Positions 32,680 to 40,747 of a stretch of DNA of 64,000 bases are shown piece after piece (within the stretch, counting starts at the first letter, position 1; each line of letters opens with the position of its first letter). Under the pieces are notes generated by a model. That model searched no databases. It had not been told where the DNA came from and saw nothing but the letters and a program-made list of their open reading frames with translations. The stretch covers positions 62,001-126,000 of the forward strand of contig NZ_JBAKHX010000006.1 of NCBI RefSeq assembly GCF_036906915.1, written 5' to 3'. Made by a program: the position numbers and the translations under genes. This DNA comes from Phytohabitans sp036906915. GTDB taxonomy: Bacteria > Actinomycetota > Actinomycetes > Mycobacteriales > Micromonosporaceae.

Positions 32680-33126
32680 TCAGAGCACGATCTTGGCGAG
32701 CTCGGCCCTGCGCCGCCTCGCCCGCGGCATGTGCGAGACGAACATCCACGAACCGGCGTCGCACGCTCGGCAGGCACGAGCCCGGCCGACCTCGGCGCGC
32801 TGGCCGCCGGAGGCCACGAGCAGCAGATGGTGACGCTCTTGCAGCCGGTGGTCGCAGCGCCGGCACACGTGGACCTCGACCTGGGTGGCCGTGTAGGCGT
32901 AGTGCTGCTCGGCGTACCGGATCTGCTCCGCCTGGACGCCCTTGACCTTCAGGTCCGGGTTTCGTGGCGTGCTGCCGAGGATGCCGCCGAGCACCGAGTG
33001 TGACACCGCGTCGCCGGCGCCGGCGAAGGGATGGAAGACGCGACGGATGCGGGCGAACGAGTCTGCCGAATGGCTGAGCAGCCACTCGTCGTCGGCTTCG
33101 ACACGCCACGGTTCCCAGTCAGGCAC
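32680..33126 (-). CDS. Zinc-ribbon-like conserved protein
   Basis: The product is 148 residues. Two Cys pairs, VCRRCDHR near residue 87 and ACRACDAGSW near 118, could bind one zinc ion. The N-terminal half has conserved aromatic residues (DWEPWRVEADDEWLLSHSADSF) and SVLGGILGSTPRNPDLKV. The C-terminus is basic (PRARRRRAELAKIVL). It may bind nucleic acid or protein through the ribbon. I recognise no named family. Confidence 0.6.
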   Translation of the reverse strand: MPDWEPWRVEADDEWLLSHSADSFARIRRVFHPFAGAGDAVSHSVLGGILGSTPRNPDLKVKGVQAEQIRYAEQHYAYTATQVEVHVCRRCDHRLQERHHLLLVASGGQRAEVGRARACRACDAGSWMFVSHMPRARRRRAELAKIVL

Positions 33127-33163
33127 CGCCGATCACCCCTCGAGTATCGCACCATCCCGCCGC

Positions 33164-33249
33164 CGTGTCCGGTCGTGTCCGGTCGCGTCCAGTATCCGCC
33201 TCACCGTTCCGACCCGATCGCGAGACTGGCTTGATCCAGCAGACCAGTC
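33164..33249 (+). promoter_or_regulatory. Direct repeats and leader hairpin upstream of the S1 protease
   Basis: Three 10-base tandem units lie at 33164-33193 (CGTGTCCGGT twice, then CGCGTCCAGT). A small inverted repeat GACTGG...CCAGTC spans 33224-33249, just before the GAAGGGA ribosome site. They lie between the divergent zinc-ribbon gene and the protease gene and could bind a regulator or shape the leader. Confidence 0.35.
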
Positions 33250-33268
33250 CCCTCCTGAAGGGAACGGA

Positions 33269-34465
33269 ATGTCAGAACCCGCAAGCCATCCGCGTACCAG
33301 AAAACCCAGCCGGCGGATCGTGCTCGCCGCCGCGATCGCCGTCTTGGCACCTGTCGCTTTCGTCCCGGCCGCCGCGGCGGCCGAACCGGCCGACCAGCCG
33401 GCTCCGGCTCGGGGCGGAGCCGTCATAACCGACCGGGCCGGCGGCGCGGCGGACATGGCCGGCGCGATCGCCGAGCAGCGGGGCATCAGCCGCGACGCGG
33501 CCGAGAGGCTTCTCCGCGCCGAGAACGCCAAAGTGGACCTCGCCGGCCGGCTGACGACCGAGCTGGGCACCAAGACCGGCGGGGCGTACCTGTCCGGAGG
33601 GGAACTCGTCGTCACCGTCACCGACGCGGCGTCCGCCGCGAAGGTGACCGCCGCCGGCGCCAAGGCGCGCGTCGTCGCGCGCAGCGACCAGCAGCTGCAG
33701 GGGATCCAGCGGGCGCTGGAGGCCGCGCCGAGCGAGCCGAACACGACCTGGGGCGTGGACCCGGAGACGAACCAGGTGGTGGTGGGCCTGCCGCAATCGG
33801 GGGCGAAGAACGCCGCGCAGCGCCTGGCCGCGCGTCGCTTCGGCACCGCGGTCCGGTTCGAGACCGAAAGCGGCACGGTACAGCCGAACGTCGGCGTCTC
33901 CAGCGGGGACCCCCTGGGTGGTTGCTCTGTCGGCTTCACCGCCACGGACGGAACCTTCAACTACATCATCACGGCCGGCCACTGTACCCAAGGCTTTCCA
34001 CATTGGACGCTGCCCGACGGTTCCGACGTCGGCCCGACGCTGGAAAGCAACTACCCGGGCGACGACTACGGCCTGATCTGGATGAACGGTCCGTCGGTCT
34101 GGCCGACCGGCGTCTTCAACCTGTGGAACGGCACCAGCCAAGGGATCCACGGCTGGGCGACCGCCGTGCGCGGGCTGTCGGTCTGCAACTCCGGCAGGAC
34201 GACGGGATTCAGGTGCGGCACGGTCCTTCGGACCAACGTGACGGTCAACGGTGCGGGCGGCACCGTGCGCCAGATGGTCGAGACCAACATCTGCACTCTC
34301 GGCGGCGACAGCGGCGGTCCGCTGTTCGCCAACCACATCGGGTTCGGGCTGAACTCGCACGCCAACCGGATCGGCAGCAAGTGCAACTCCAGCCCCAAGA
34401 CCTGGCACCAGCCGGTCGGTGAGGCGATCACCGCGTACCAGGTAGTGATCTACGGCGCGCCGTGA
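33269..34465 (+). CDS. Secreted S1-family serine protease with pro-region (streptogrisin-like)
   Basis: The product is 398 residues. The signal peptide spans IVLAAAIAVLAPVAFVPAAAAA, ending near residue 35. Residues about 50-195 are the pro-region of the alpha-lytic protease type, which folds the enzyme and is then removed. The mature domain begins near NVGVSSGDPLGGC and holds the triad: His in TAGHCTQG, Asp in PGDDYGLIW, Ser in CTLGGDSGGPLF. Cys residues flank the His and Ser loops as in streptogrisins. The start at 33269 follows GAAGGGA. The next secreted gene is 28 bases downstream. Confidence 0.93.
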   Translation: MSEPASHPRTRKPSRRIVLAAAIAVLAPVAFVPAAAAAEPADQPAPARGGAVITDRAGGAADMAGAIAEQRGISRDAAERLLRAENAKVDLAGRLTTELGTKTGGAYLSGGELVVTVTDAASAAKVTAAGAKARVVARSDQQLQGIQRALEAAPSEPNTTWGVDPETNQVVVGLPQSGAKNAAQRLAARRFGTAVRFETESGTVQPNVGVSSGDPLGGCSVGFTATDGTFNYIITAGHCTQGFPHWTLPDGSDVGPTLESNYPGDDYGLIWMNGPSVWPTGVFNLWNGTSQGIHGWATAVRGLSVCNSGRTTGFRCGTVLRTNVTVNGAGGTVRQMVETNICTLGGDSGGPLFANHIGFGLNSHANRIGSKCNSSPKTWHQPVGEAITAYQVVIYGAP

Positions 34466-34493
34466 CGGCCGTGATCGAGCGAAGGAGTCAGGC

Positions 34494-35045
34494 ATGAGAT
34501 TCACCAGGTTCTTCCGCTTCGCCGTCGCGGCCGTCGCGACGACTGTGGTGACACTGGGCGTTGCCGCGAGCCCCGCGCACGCCGACCTCTGGCAGCACAC
34601 CGACGGGTTCGAGAGCAGCCCGGCGTCGGTGTGGGAGTTCCATCGCGCCGGCGCCGGCAGCGGCTCGTTCGAGCTGAGCGCGGGCACGGCACGCACCGGC
34701 CTCAACAACGCACACCTCACGACCTCGGCCGGCGGCTGGTCCGGTGTGGGCAAGCTGCTGACCGTCCGGCCGCGGACCGCCGGGCACTCCACCACGTGCG
34801 GTGGAGGCTTCCACATCCGGGCATTGAACGGGCCAGCGGTGCTCAACGTCGAGGTGATCGACCCCAGCAGTTGGACGTACCTCGCGCTGCGCACCGTCCG
34901 CGTCACCGACACGGCCTGGCGGCTGCACAACGTCGCCACCTACCAGGACGGTCCGACGCAGGTGTTCTTCCGGGTCTCCCTGGCCGGCGGCAGCGGTCCC
35001 GTGCGGATCGACGACATGATCTTCCAGTGCACGTTCTTCCGCTGA
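34494..35045 (+). CDS. Secreted jelly-roll-like protein, partner of the S1 protease
   Basis: The product is 183 residues after GAAGGAG. The signal peptide MRFTRFFRFAVAAVATTVVTLGVAASPAHA is clear. The mature domain is beta-rich (DGFESSPASVWEFHRAG, TGLNNAHLTT, RIDDMIFQCTFFR) and ends in a strand with Cys that could pair with the single Cys in STTCGGG. The pattern is that of a carbohydrate-binding jelly roll with no catalytic residues. It lies 28 bases after the protease, so they are probably secreted together. A strong terminator follows. Confidence 0.65.
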   Translation: MRFTRFFRFAVAAVATTVVTLGVAASPAHADLWQHTDGFESSPASVWEFHRAGAGSGSFELSAGTARTGLNNAHLTTSAGGWSGVGKLLTVRPRTAGHSTTCGGGFHIRALNGPAVLNVEVIDPSSWTYLALRTVRVTDTAWRLHNVATYQDGPTQVFFRVSLAGGSGPVRIDDMIFQCTFFR

Positions 35046-35056
35046 CCCCGTTCCTG

Positions 35057-35091
35057 AAGCCCGTGATCAAGGATGCCCTGATCACGGGCTT
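35057..35091 (+). terminator. Strong hairpin terminator
   Basis: A perfect 13-base stem, AAGCCCGTGATCA at 35057-35069 and its complement at 35079-35091, has a 9-base loop. It begins 12 bases after the stop of the secreted protein gene. Confidence 0.85.
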
Positions 35092-35103
35092 TGGGGTGGG
35101 CCT

Positions 35104-35268
35104 AACCTCGAGGCGCGCGGTGAGGTGGCCGTGGTGGGGCGGCAGGCCAGCCGGGACCGCCTCTGGGACCTGGCCGGACGTGTCTTCCCCGACGACACCG
35201 TGGTCCCGGCCGCCGAGGCGCTGCGTATCCGCGCACAGCGGCGCGGCCTGGCGGTCTCCGGTCGTTTC
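35104..35268 (+). pseudogene. C-terminal remnant of a winged-helix DNA glycosylase-like gene
   Basis: The frame reads GEVAVVGRQASRDRLWDLAGRVFP, then VVPAAEALRIRAQRRGLAV. The stretch RLWDLA.RV.P..VP..EA.RIR is characteristic of the AlkZ/YcaQ-like winged-helix family of crosslink-repair glycosylases. Only about 55 codons remain and there is no start; homology begins 12 bases after the terminator. It runs into the 3' end of the enoyl-CoA hydratase gene on the other strand. Confidence 0.65.
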
Positions 35269-35270
35269 GG

Positions 35271-36038
35271 TCAGCGGCCGGTGAACCCGGCCGGCCGCTT
35301 CTCCAGGAAGGCCCTCATCCCCTCGGTCTGGTCCTCGGTGGCGAACAGCGCGTGAAACACGCGCCGCTCGAACAGCAGGCCCTCCCGCAGGCCGACCTCC
35401 TCGGCCCGGTCCACCGCCTCGCGGGCCGTCATCGCGGCCAGCTTGCCGTACGCGGCGATCGTCTCGGCCACGGCCAGCGTCTCCGGAAGCAGCCGGTCGG
35501 CGGGGAAGACCCGAGCGACAAGGCCGGCCCGCTCCGCCTCGGCGGCGTCCATCAACCGGCCGGTGAGGATCATGTCCATCGCCTTGGCCTTGCCGACCAG
35601 CCTGGTCAGGCGCTGGGTGCCGCCGATGCCCGGGATGACGCCGAGCGTGATCTCCGGTTGCCCGAACCGGGCGGTGTCCGCGGCGAAGATGAGGTCGCAC
35701 ATCATGGCTAGCTCGCAGCCTCCGCCGAGGGCGTAGCCGGCCACGGCTGCGATCTTCGGGGTCCGCAGCGCGGCGAAGCCGTCCCACCCGGCGAAGAAGT
35801 CCTCGACGAACATCTCGACGGAGGACTTCGGCGCCATCTCCCGGATGTCCGCACCGGCGGCGAAGGCCCGTTCGGAACCGGTGATGACGAAACAGCCCAC
35901 CTCGGGGTCCCGGTCGAGTGGCCGGAGCCCGTCGACCAGTTCGGTCATCAGTTCGGTGTTGAGCGCGTTCAGCACCTCCGGCCGGTGCAGGCGCACGGTG
36001 ACGACCCGGCCACGCTGTTCGATCTTGATGTTGTTCAT
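35271..36038 (-). CDS. Enoyl-CoA hydratase/crotonase-family enzyme
   Basis: The product is 255 residues from the Met at 36038 after GGGGGAGAA. The oxyanion-hole residues lie in FAAGADIREM near 65 and AVAGYALGGGCELAMMCD near 100-117. Both catalytic Glu are present: in GGCELAM and in FGQPEITLGVIPG. It should therefore be a true hydratase rather than one of the many altered crotonases. It is the last gene of a five-gene operon with an adenylating enzyme and a membrane reductase, 18 bases after the reductase stop, so its CoA-thioester substrate may come from that pathway. Confidence 0.92.
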   Translation of the reverse strand: MNNIKIEQRGRVVTVRLHRPEVLNALNTELMTELVDGLRPLDRDPEVGCFVITGSERAFAAGADIREMAPKSSVEMFVEDFFAGWDGFAALRTPKIAAVAGYALGGGCELAMMCDLIFAADTARFGQPEITLGVIPGIGGTQRLTRLVGKAKAMDMILTGRLMDAAEAERAGLVARVFPADRLLPETLAVAETIAAYGKLAAMTAREAVDRAEEVGLREGLLFERRVFHALFATEDQTEGMRAFLEKRPAGFTGR

Positions 36039-36056
36039 GCCGTTCTCCCCCTTCAC

Positions 36057-37394
36057 TCAGGAGTCCCAGATGGCGCCGTACGCCGGGATGCCCCGGCGTT
36101 CCAGGCCGTGGACGACCTGCCAGGTCAGCTTCTTGTTCGAGATACAGATGACGGCCTCGGCGCCGAACGCCACGTACGCGGCGTAGGCCAGCCGGACCAT
36201 GTCGGGCTTGCCGTGCTCGGCGGTGTCCCAGACGGTCGCGTCGGGCTGGTCGGCCAGAATCTCGTCAACGAGCGCGTCGCCATAGGTGGCCCGTGGGCTG
36301 CGGGTCGCCCAGACCAGCCGGGACGGCACCTTCCGGGCCAGCAGGTGCGGCAGCACCGGGCCGATGCCACTACCGGTGGCGACGTAGACCACCTTGGTGA
36401 ACAGGGTCTCGATGTTCGCGACCCCCGCGGTGGTGATGCCCTTGACCCAGACATGGGTTGGCAGGTCGTCGACGAACGACCCGGTCCAGTCGCCGGCACG
36501 GGAAATCGTAAGCCGGAAGCCGGCCTCGCCAGGAGCGGGCACGTTGGCGAAGGAGTGCCATTCCCAGAGCGGGCGGCGGCTGATCGCGGTGGAGGATCCG
36601 GCGAACGGGGTCACACCATGGTTGAAGCGGACCAGCGCCACGTGGTTGGAGGGCCGGGTGACCTCCACGGGCACCTTGCGCAGGCGCAGCCAGGGCAGCG
36701 CGACGCTGGCGGTGACCAGGCAGAGCACCCAGATCTGCGGCGCGGCCAGCAGGCTCCCGGGTTCCGTCCGGACGAACAGCACGGTCTGGGTCCAGAACAG
36801 GACCAGCGCGGTCCAGCCGCCGAACCGGTGCATCCGCTCGAACCCGTCGTGCCGTCTGGCCCGGTAGCCGGGTCGCGCCATCACCACGATGGCGGCCAGC
36901 AACGCCAGCAGTGCGTACGAGACCGCGAGCAGACCCGCGGAGACGGCCGGGGCACCTCGCAGCGCGGCGACGGTGAGCGACGCGGCGAGGACGAGGAACC
37001 ACAGCGTTCCGGCGAGGGCTCCGCCGACGTGCAGTCCGCCGAAGTGGTACACCTTCGCCAGGGTCCAGCGGATGCGCAGTGGCCAGCGGGTGGGCGCCCG
37101 GGTGGCGAGCCAGAACAGCAGGTTGATGACGTACTGCTGGCGGATGAGGATGGCGAGTGCGAAGTTGGCCAGGACGGCGGCGGAGATGGCCGCGAGGTCG
37201 ATGTGATCGCCGGACCACCAGTTGCCAGCGGTGAGGGCGTGGCCGAGCAGTGCGAGGTTCGCGATACCGACGAGGGCGACGAGCCGGTTGTGGTGCATCA
37301 GCCGCGGATGCTTGAGGATCCGCCGGAGTCCCGAGGTCGGCGGCGGCAGGGTGAGCTGCTCGACGGCGGGAGCGGCGGGGCTGAGCACGCTCAT
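36057..37394 (-). CDS. Ferric-reductase-like membrane oxidoreductase with NAD(P)-binding domain
   Basis: The product is 445 residues. Six membrane helices lie in residues 35-225, with His residues suited to haem (HHNRLVAL, KVYHFGGLHVGG, RMHRFGGW). From about 230 there is a cytoplasmic FAD/NAD(P) module: RPSNHVALVRFNHGV, WHSFANVPAPG and the NAD(P) loop VVYVATGSGIGPVLPHLL near 350. This is the ferric reductase/NADPH oxidase layout. Start and upstream stop overlap (ATGA) with the adenylation gene, so the two proteins are made together. It may pass electrons to or from an acyl-adenylate-derived product rather than to iron. Confidence 0.75.
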   Translation of the reverse strand: MSVLSPAAPAVEQLTLPPPTSGLRRILKHPRLMHHNRLVALVGIANLALLGHALTAGNWWSGDHIDLAAISAAVLANFALAILIRQQYVINLLFWLATRAPTRWPLRIRWTLAKVYHFGGLHVGGALAGTLWFLVLAASLTVAALRGAPAVSAGLLAVSYALLALLAAIVVMARPGYRARRHDGFERMHRFGGWTALVLFWTQTVLFVRTEPGSLLAAPQIWVLCLVTASVALPWLRLRKVPVEVTRPSNHVALVRFNHGVTPFAGSSTAISRRPLWEWHSFANVPAPGEAGFRLTISRAGDWTGSFVDDLPTHVWVKGITTAGVANIETLFTKVVYVATGSGIGPVLPHLLARKVPSRLVWATRSPRATYGDALVDEILADQPDATVWDTAEHGKPDMVRLAYAAYVAFGAEAVICISNKKLTWQVVHGLERRGIPAYGAIWDS

Positions 37395-38950
37395 GCCACC
37401 AACTCCAGAATGTGCCGCAGCGCCGCTTTGTCGATCTTTCCGCGACTGGTCTCGGGTAGGACGGGCAGCGGGTAGACGGCCGCGGGGACGCAGTAGTAGG
37501 GCAGCGCGGACGCGACGGCCTGCCTGGCCGTCTCCGGGTCGACGTGGCCGGGTGCGACGAAGGAGACGAGGCTGCGGTCGTCGAGCTTGAGGGTGACCGC
37601 CCGCCGGCAGCCGGGTACGGATTCGAGGATGGCCGAGACCGCGTCCAGTTCGACGCGGAAACCGCGGATCTTGACCTGGTCGTCCGTACGGCCGAGGTGC
37701 TCCAGTTGGCCGTACGGGGTCCACCGGCCCAGGTCCCGGGTGCGGAACATCAGCCGATCGCCGCCCAGGAACGGGTCCGGGACGTAGCGCTCCGCGTTCA
37801 GTGCCGCGTTGTCGAGGTAGCCGGCGGAGACGCAGTCGCCGCCGGCCCACATCTCGCCGATGGCGCCGATGGGGCAGGGACGCCCGGTCGGGTCGAGCAC
37901 GTACACGGTGTTGTTGGGAGTGGGACGCCCGATGGTGAGCCGGGCGGCGGTCGGGGCGTGGCGGTGCATCGTGTTCACGATGGTGGTTTCGGTTGGGCCG
38001 CACCCGTTGTAGAAGGCGCACCGCCGGGCCCACCGGTCCGCCAGCGGCCGTGGGCAGGGCTCGCCGGCCACCGCCACCACCTTCACCGGCCCGCACCGGT
38101 CGGGGTCGATAGCGCTCAGCATGGTCGGAGTCGCGATGATCACGTCCACGCGCTGGGCGGTCTCGGCGACGTCCTGACCCCGGATGACGAGGGTGCCGCC
38201 GTGGCTGAGGCAGCCGAGGATCTCCCACGCCGCCATGTCGAACGCCACGTTGAGCAGGTGTCCCACCCGCCATCCCGGGCGGATGCCGAGGTCTCCGGGC
38301 GCGGTGAGCAGGATGTTGCATACGTTGCGGTGGGTGACGGCGACCCCGTTGGCGCGTCCGGTGGTGCCAGAGGTGAACAGCACGTAGCAGTTCTCGCCCG
38401 CGCCGGTCGGTCGGTGCGGGCCGAACCTCTCGCCCGAGGCCATCAGGGTGTCGATGGCGATGAGGGCGTGGCCGGCCGGCACCGGCACCCGGTCGGCGGC
38501 ACTGGAGGTGGTCAGGATGACCCGGGTCGCCGCAGCGTCGATGACGTGGCGGAGGTGAGCGGCCGGGGCGAGGCCCGCGTCTTGCGGCACATAGGCGGCA
38601 CCGGCCTTCAGCACGCCGATTATCCCGACCAGCATGGGGATGCCGCGCCGGACGAACACCGCGACGTTGTCGCCGGGGCGGACGCCGTGACCGGCGAGCC
38701 GTGCGGCGAGCCGGTTCGCCTGGCGGTCCAGTTCGCCGTACGTGATCGTCTCGCCGTCGTGTTCGGCGGCGATGACGTCCGGGCGGATGGCCGCGTGCCG
38801 CTCGAACGGGTGGTGGATGTGGGTGTCCGGCACGGGCGCGACCGGACCCTGTCCGAAGAGCTGGAATCTGCGGCGGTCGTGGTCAGAGAGGTGGTCCAGC
38901 AGGGGTGTGGACCACGCTGTCGAGGTCCGCTCGATCAACTGCTGATACAT
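37391..38950 (-). CDS. Stand-alone amino-acid-type adenylation enzyme (ANL superfamily)
   Basis: The product is 519 residues from the Met at 38950. ANL core motifs are in order: A3 LFTSGTTGRANGVAVTH (191-207), A4 FDMAAWE (237-243), A5 NGCGPTETT (315-323), A7 MFRTRDLGRW (401-410, with Arg where Gly is usual before the Asp), A8 GRTDDQVKIRGFRVEL, and A10 ETSRGKIDK with the catalytic Lys (505). Asp 238 in A4 is the residue that grips the alpha-amino group in NRPS A domains, so an amino acid substrate is likely. The chain ends right after A10, so there is no carrier or condensation domain. The operon has no separate carrier protein gene. Confidence 0.85.
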   Translation of the reverse strand: MYQQLIERTSTAWSTPLLDHLSDHDRRRFQLFGQGPVAPVPDTHIHHPFERHAAIRPDVIAAEHDGETITYGELDRQANRLAARLAGHGVRPGDNVAVFVRRGIPMLVGIIGVLKAGAAYVPQDAGLAPAAHLRHVIDAAATRVILTTSSAADRVPVPAGHALIAIDTLMASGERFGPHRPTGAGENCYVLFTSGTTGRANGVAVTHRNVCNILLTAPGDLGIRPGWRVGHLLNVAFDMAAWEILGCLSHGGTLVIRGQDVAETAQRVDVIIATPTMLSAIDPDRCGPVKVVAVAGEPCPRPLADRWARRCAFYNGCGPTETTIVNTMHRHAPTAARLTIGRPTPNNTVYVLDPTGRPCPIGAIGEMWAGGDCVSAGYLDNAALNAERYVPDPFLGGDRLMFRTRDLGRWTPYGQLEHLGRTDDQVKIRGFRVELDAVSAILESVPGCRRAVTLKLDDRSLVSFVAPGHVDPETARQAVASALPYYCVPAAVYPLPVLPETSRGKIDKAALRHILELVA

Positions 38951-39923
38951 CGCGGCATGTCCCTCCGATCGACGCGTGTGCGGCACCCGCCGCACATGCA
39001 CATCGATGCTTGTGGACAGATCTCAGAACGTTCTTAGAACGTCTCCGAGTGGGCGCCGCGGGCAGCCGCACGGTGAATCGCGCGCCACGGCCGGGCTGGC
39101 CGAAGGCGGCGATCGTGCCACCGTGGCTCTCGACCACCTCCCGGGTCAGGGCGAGCCCGATACCGAACCGCTCCCCCTCGCCAGCGGCGCCCCGGGCGAA
39201 CCGGCCGAACATCGTGCGGTGCTGCGCCGGGTCGAAGCCGGCACCGGTGTCCGCGACGACCAGTTCCACGTCTCGGCCGTGGTCGACGGCCGAGACGGAG
39301 ACCGTGATCCGCCCCTCGGGTGGGGTGTGCCCGATGGCGTTGTCGACCAGGGCCGAGACCATCCGCCGCAGGGCGGATCTGGCCCCCAGCACCACGAGTG
39401 GCTCGGCTCCCACTCTCAGGACCGCCACCAATCCTCGCTCGCCCAGGCGCCCCGCCTCCGCAGCGAGCAGGTCAGCGGCGACCCCGGCCAGGTCGACCCG
39501 CTCGTTCCCCGGGGTGTCCGACCGCAGCCGCGCGCCGCGCAGCACGTCATCGAGCACCTCGCCGAGTTCGCGGGTGCCGGCCACCATCCGGCGCAGCTCG
39601 GTCGCGAGGGGTTCGGGCAGCTCGTCGGCGCGGCGCAGCAGAAGCTGACTTCGAACGTGCAGGCGGGTGAGCGGTGCCCGCAGCTCGTGGCTCGCGTCCG
39701 CGACGAACCGCGACCGCCGGTCCAGCAACTCCGCGATCGGATCCAGCACCCGTCGAGCCACCAGGCCGCCGACAGTCACCGCCACGACCAGTCCCGCCAG
39801 GAGACAGGCCACACCACCCACCAGTAGGGCCACTCCACTGATCGCGGAGGCGAGACTCGCCGTTATCACCAGTCGGGCCTGGCGCAGGAGACGCCTTTCC
39901 CGGTCCTGGGTCGCTCCGATCAC
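38883..39923 (-). CDS. Sensor histidine kinase of the adenylation-reductase operon
   Basis: The product is 346 residues. A membrane hairpin (VITASLASAISGVALLVGGVACLLAGLVVAVTVGGLV) lies directly before the HisKA helix, with the phospho-acceptor His in RFVADASHELRAPLTRLH near residue 79. The HATPase domain has VDNAIGHTPPEG, VADTGAGFDPA and GIGLALTREVVESHGG. There is hardly any external domain. The kinase core ends at FTVRLPAAPTRR, but the frame runs on for about 57 residues, including Cys and His (KHRCACAAG, GGTCRD), and overlaps the next gene by 68 bases. Its start overlaps the regulator stop by 4 bases. Confidence 0.88.
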   Translation of the reverse strand: MIGATQDRERRLLRQARLVITASLASAISGVALLVGGVACLLAGLVVAVTVGGLVARRVLDPIAELLDRRSRFVADASHELRAPLTRLHVRSQLLLRRADELPEPLATELRRMVAGTRELGEVLDDVLRGARLRSDTPGNERVDLAGVAADLLAAEAGRLGERGLVAVLRVGAEPLVVLGARSALRRMVSALVDNAIGHTPPEGRITVSVSAVDHGRDVELVVADTGAGFDPAQHRTMFGRFARGAAGEGERFGIGLALTREVVESHGGTIAAFGQPGRGARFTVRLPAAPTRRRSKNVLRSVHKHRCACAAGAAHASIGGTCRDVSAVDRADLDSVVHTPAGPPL

Positions 39924-40600
39924 AGGGCGCCGATCTGGTAACCCAACCCATGTACGGTGCGCACAATGCCAGGCCCCAGTTTGCGCCGCAGATAGTGCAC
40001 GTAGGTATCCACTATGGATTCGGAGTCGGCTCTGTGGAATACCCGGCCGCGCAACTGGGCACGGCTGTGCACCGCCCGGGGACGCGTCGCGAGCGAACGG
40101 ATCAGCGCGAACTCGCGACCGGACAGACTGACGAATTCACCATTGGGTAAATGGGCTCCGCGAAGCGTCACGTCGAGCCGGGCCGCACCCAACGGAATCA
40201 CTTCCGCGTCGTCGACCGACCGCCGGCTCAACGCTCTCGCCCGGGCCAGCAACTCCGCTACCTCGAAGGGCTTGGCGAGGTAGTCGTCGGCACCGGCATC
40301 GAGCCCGTCGACCAGGTTGGCGGTGCCGCTGAGCGCGGTCAGCATCAGTATGCGAGCACTGACGGCCCGCTGACGCAGCCGTGCGACGACGTCCAGGCCA
40401 TCCATTCCCGGCAGCCCTCGATCCACGACGATCAGCCGGTACGGCCGGGTCAGTCCGAAGTGGAGTGCGCGCTGACCGTCGGATGCGTGATCGGTGGGAT
40501 AGCCCTCGGCGGCGAACAGGTCAACCAACATTTCAGCGAGCTCACCGTCGTCCTCCACAAGGAGAAGTCGCCGCGCGTCGTCGGTTGAACTCTCATCCAC
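39920..40600 (-). CDS. OmpR-family response regulator of the adenylation-reductase operon
   Basis: The product is 226 residues with a GTG start at 40600 (Val-Asp-Glu-Ser-Ser). The long frame upstream is antisense to the VOC gene and is not used. The receiver has LLLVEDDGEL, the phospho-Asp in LIVVDRGLPGMDGLD near 55 and DDYLAKPFEVAEL near 105. The C-terminal winged helix reads VSLSGREFALIRSLATRPRAVHSRAQL...VDTYVHYLRRKLG. It is the first gene of a five-gene minus-strand operon and presumably controls it. Confidence 0.92.
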   Translation of the reverse strand: MDESSTDDARRLLLVEDDGELAEMLVDLFAAEGYPTDHASDGQRALHFGLTRPYRLIVVDRGLPGMDGLDVVARLRQRAVSARILMLTALSGTANLVDGLDAGADDYLAKPFEVAELLARARALSRRSVDDAEVIPLGAARLDVTLRGAHLPNGEFVSLSGREFALIRSLATRPRAVHSRAQLRGRVFHRADSESIVDTYVHYLRRKLGPGIVRTVHGLGYQIGAL

Positions 40601-40679
40601 TCCAACATCATGACATCCGTCGACGCGATTGTCATGAAGGCGGGACCAAAAAAGAACCCAAAAACATTGGGCCGTGTCG

Positions 40680-40694
40680 ATACTTTTGAAGTAT
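40680..40694. promoter_or_regulatory. AT-rich inverted repeat in the divergent regulator/VOC gap
   Basis: ATACTT-TTG-AAGTAT is a perfect 6-base inverted repeat in an unusually A/T-rich segment (about 40640-40700) between the OmpR-type regulator and the VOC gene. It could be a promoter-proximal operator for either gene. CTGAC...GTCAG at 40710-40726 is a second, weaker inverted repeat. Confidence 0.35.
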
Positions 40695-40747
40695 TCCAAA
40701 CCGCGATAGCTGACCGGTTCTGTCAGTCCAGCGTGTAAGGATGCCCC

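Noticed and set aside
37544..39037. A 497-codon plus-strand frame across the adenylation gene
   Set aside because: It is antisense to the adenylation enzyme, whose ten core motifs are intact; the plus-strand translation has no recognisable fold.
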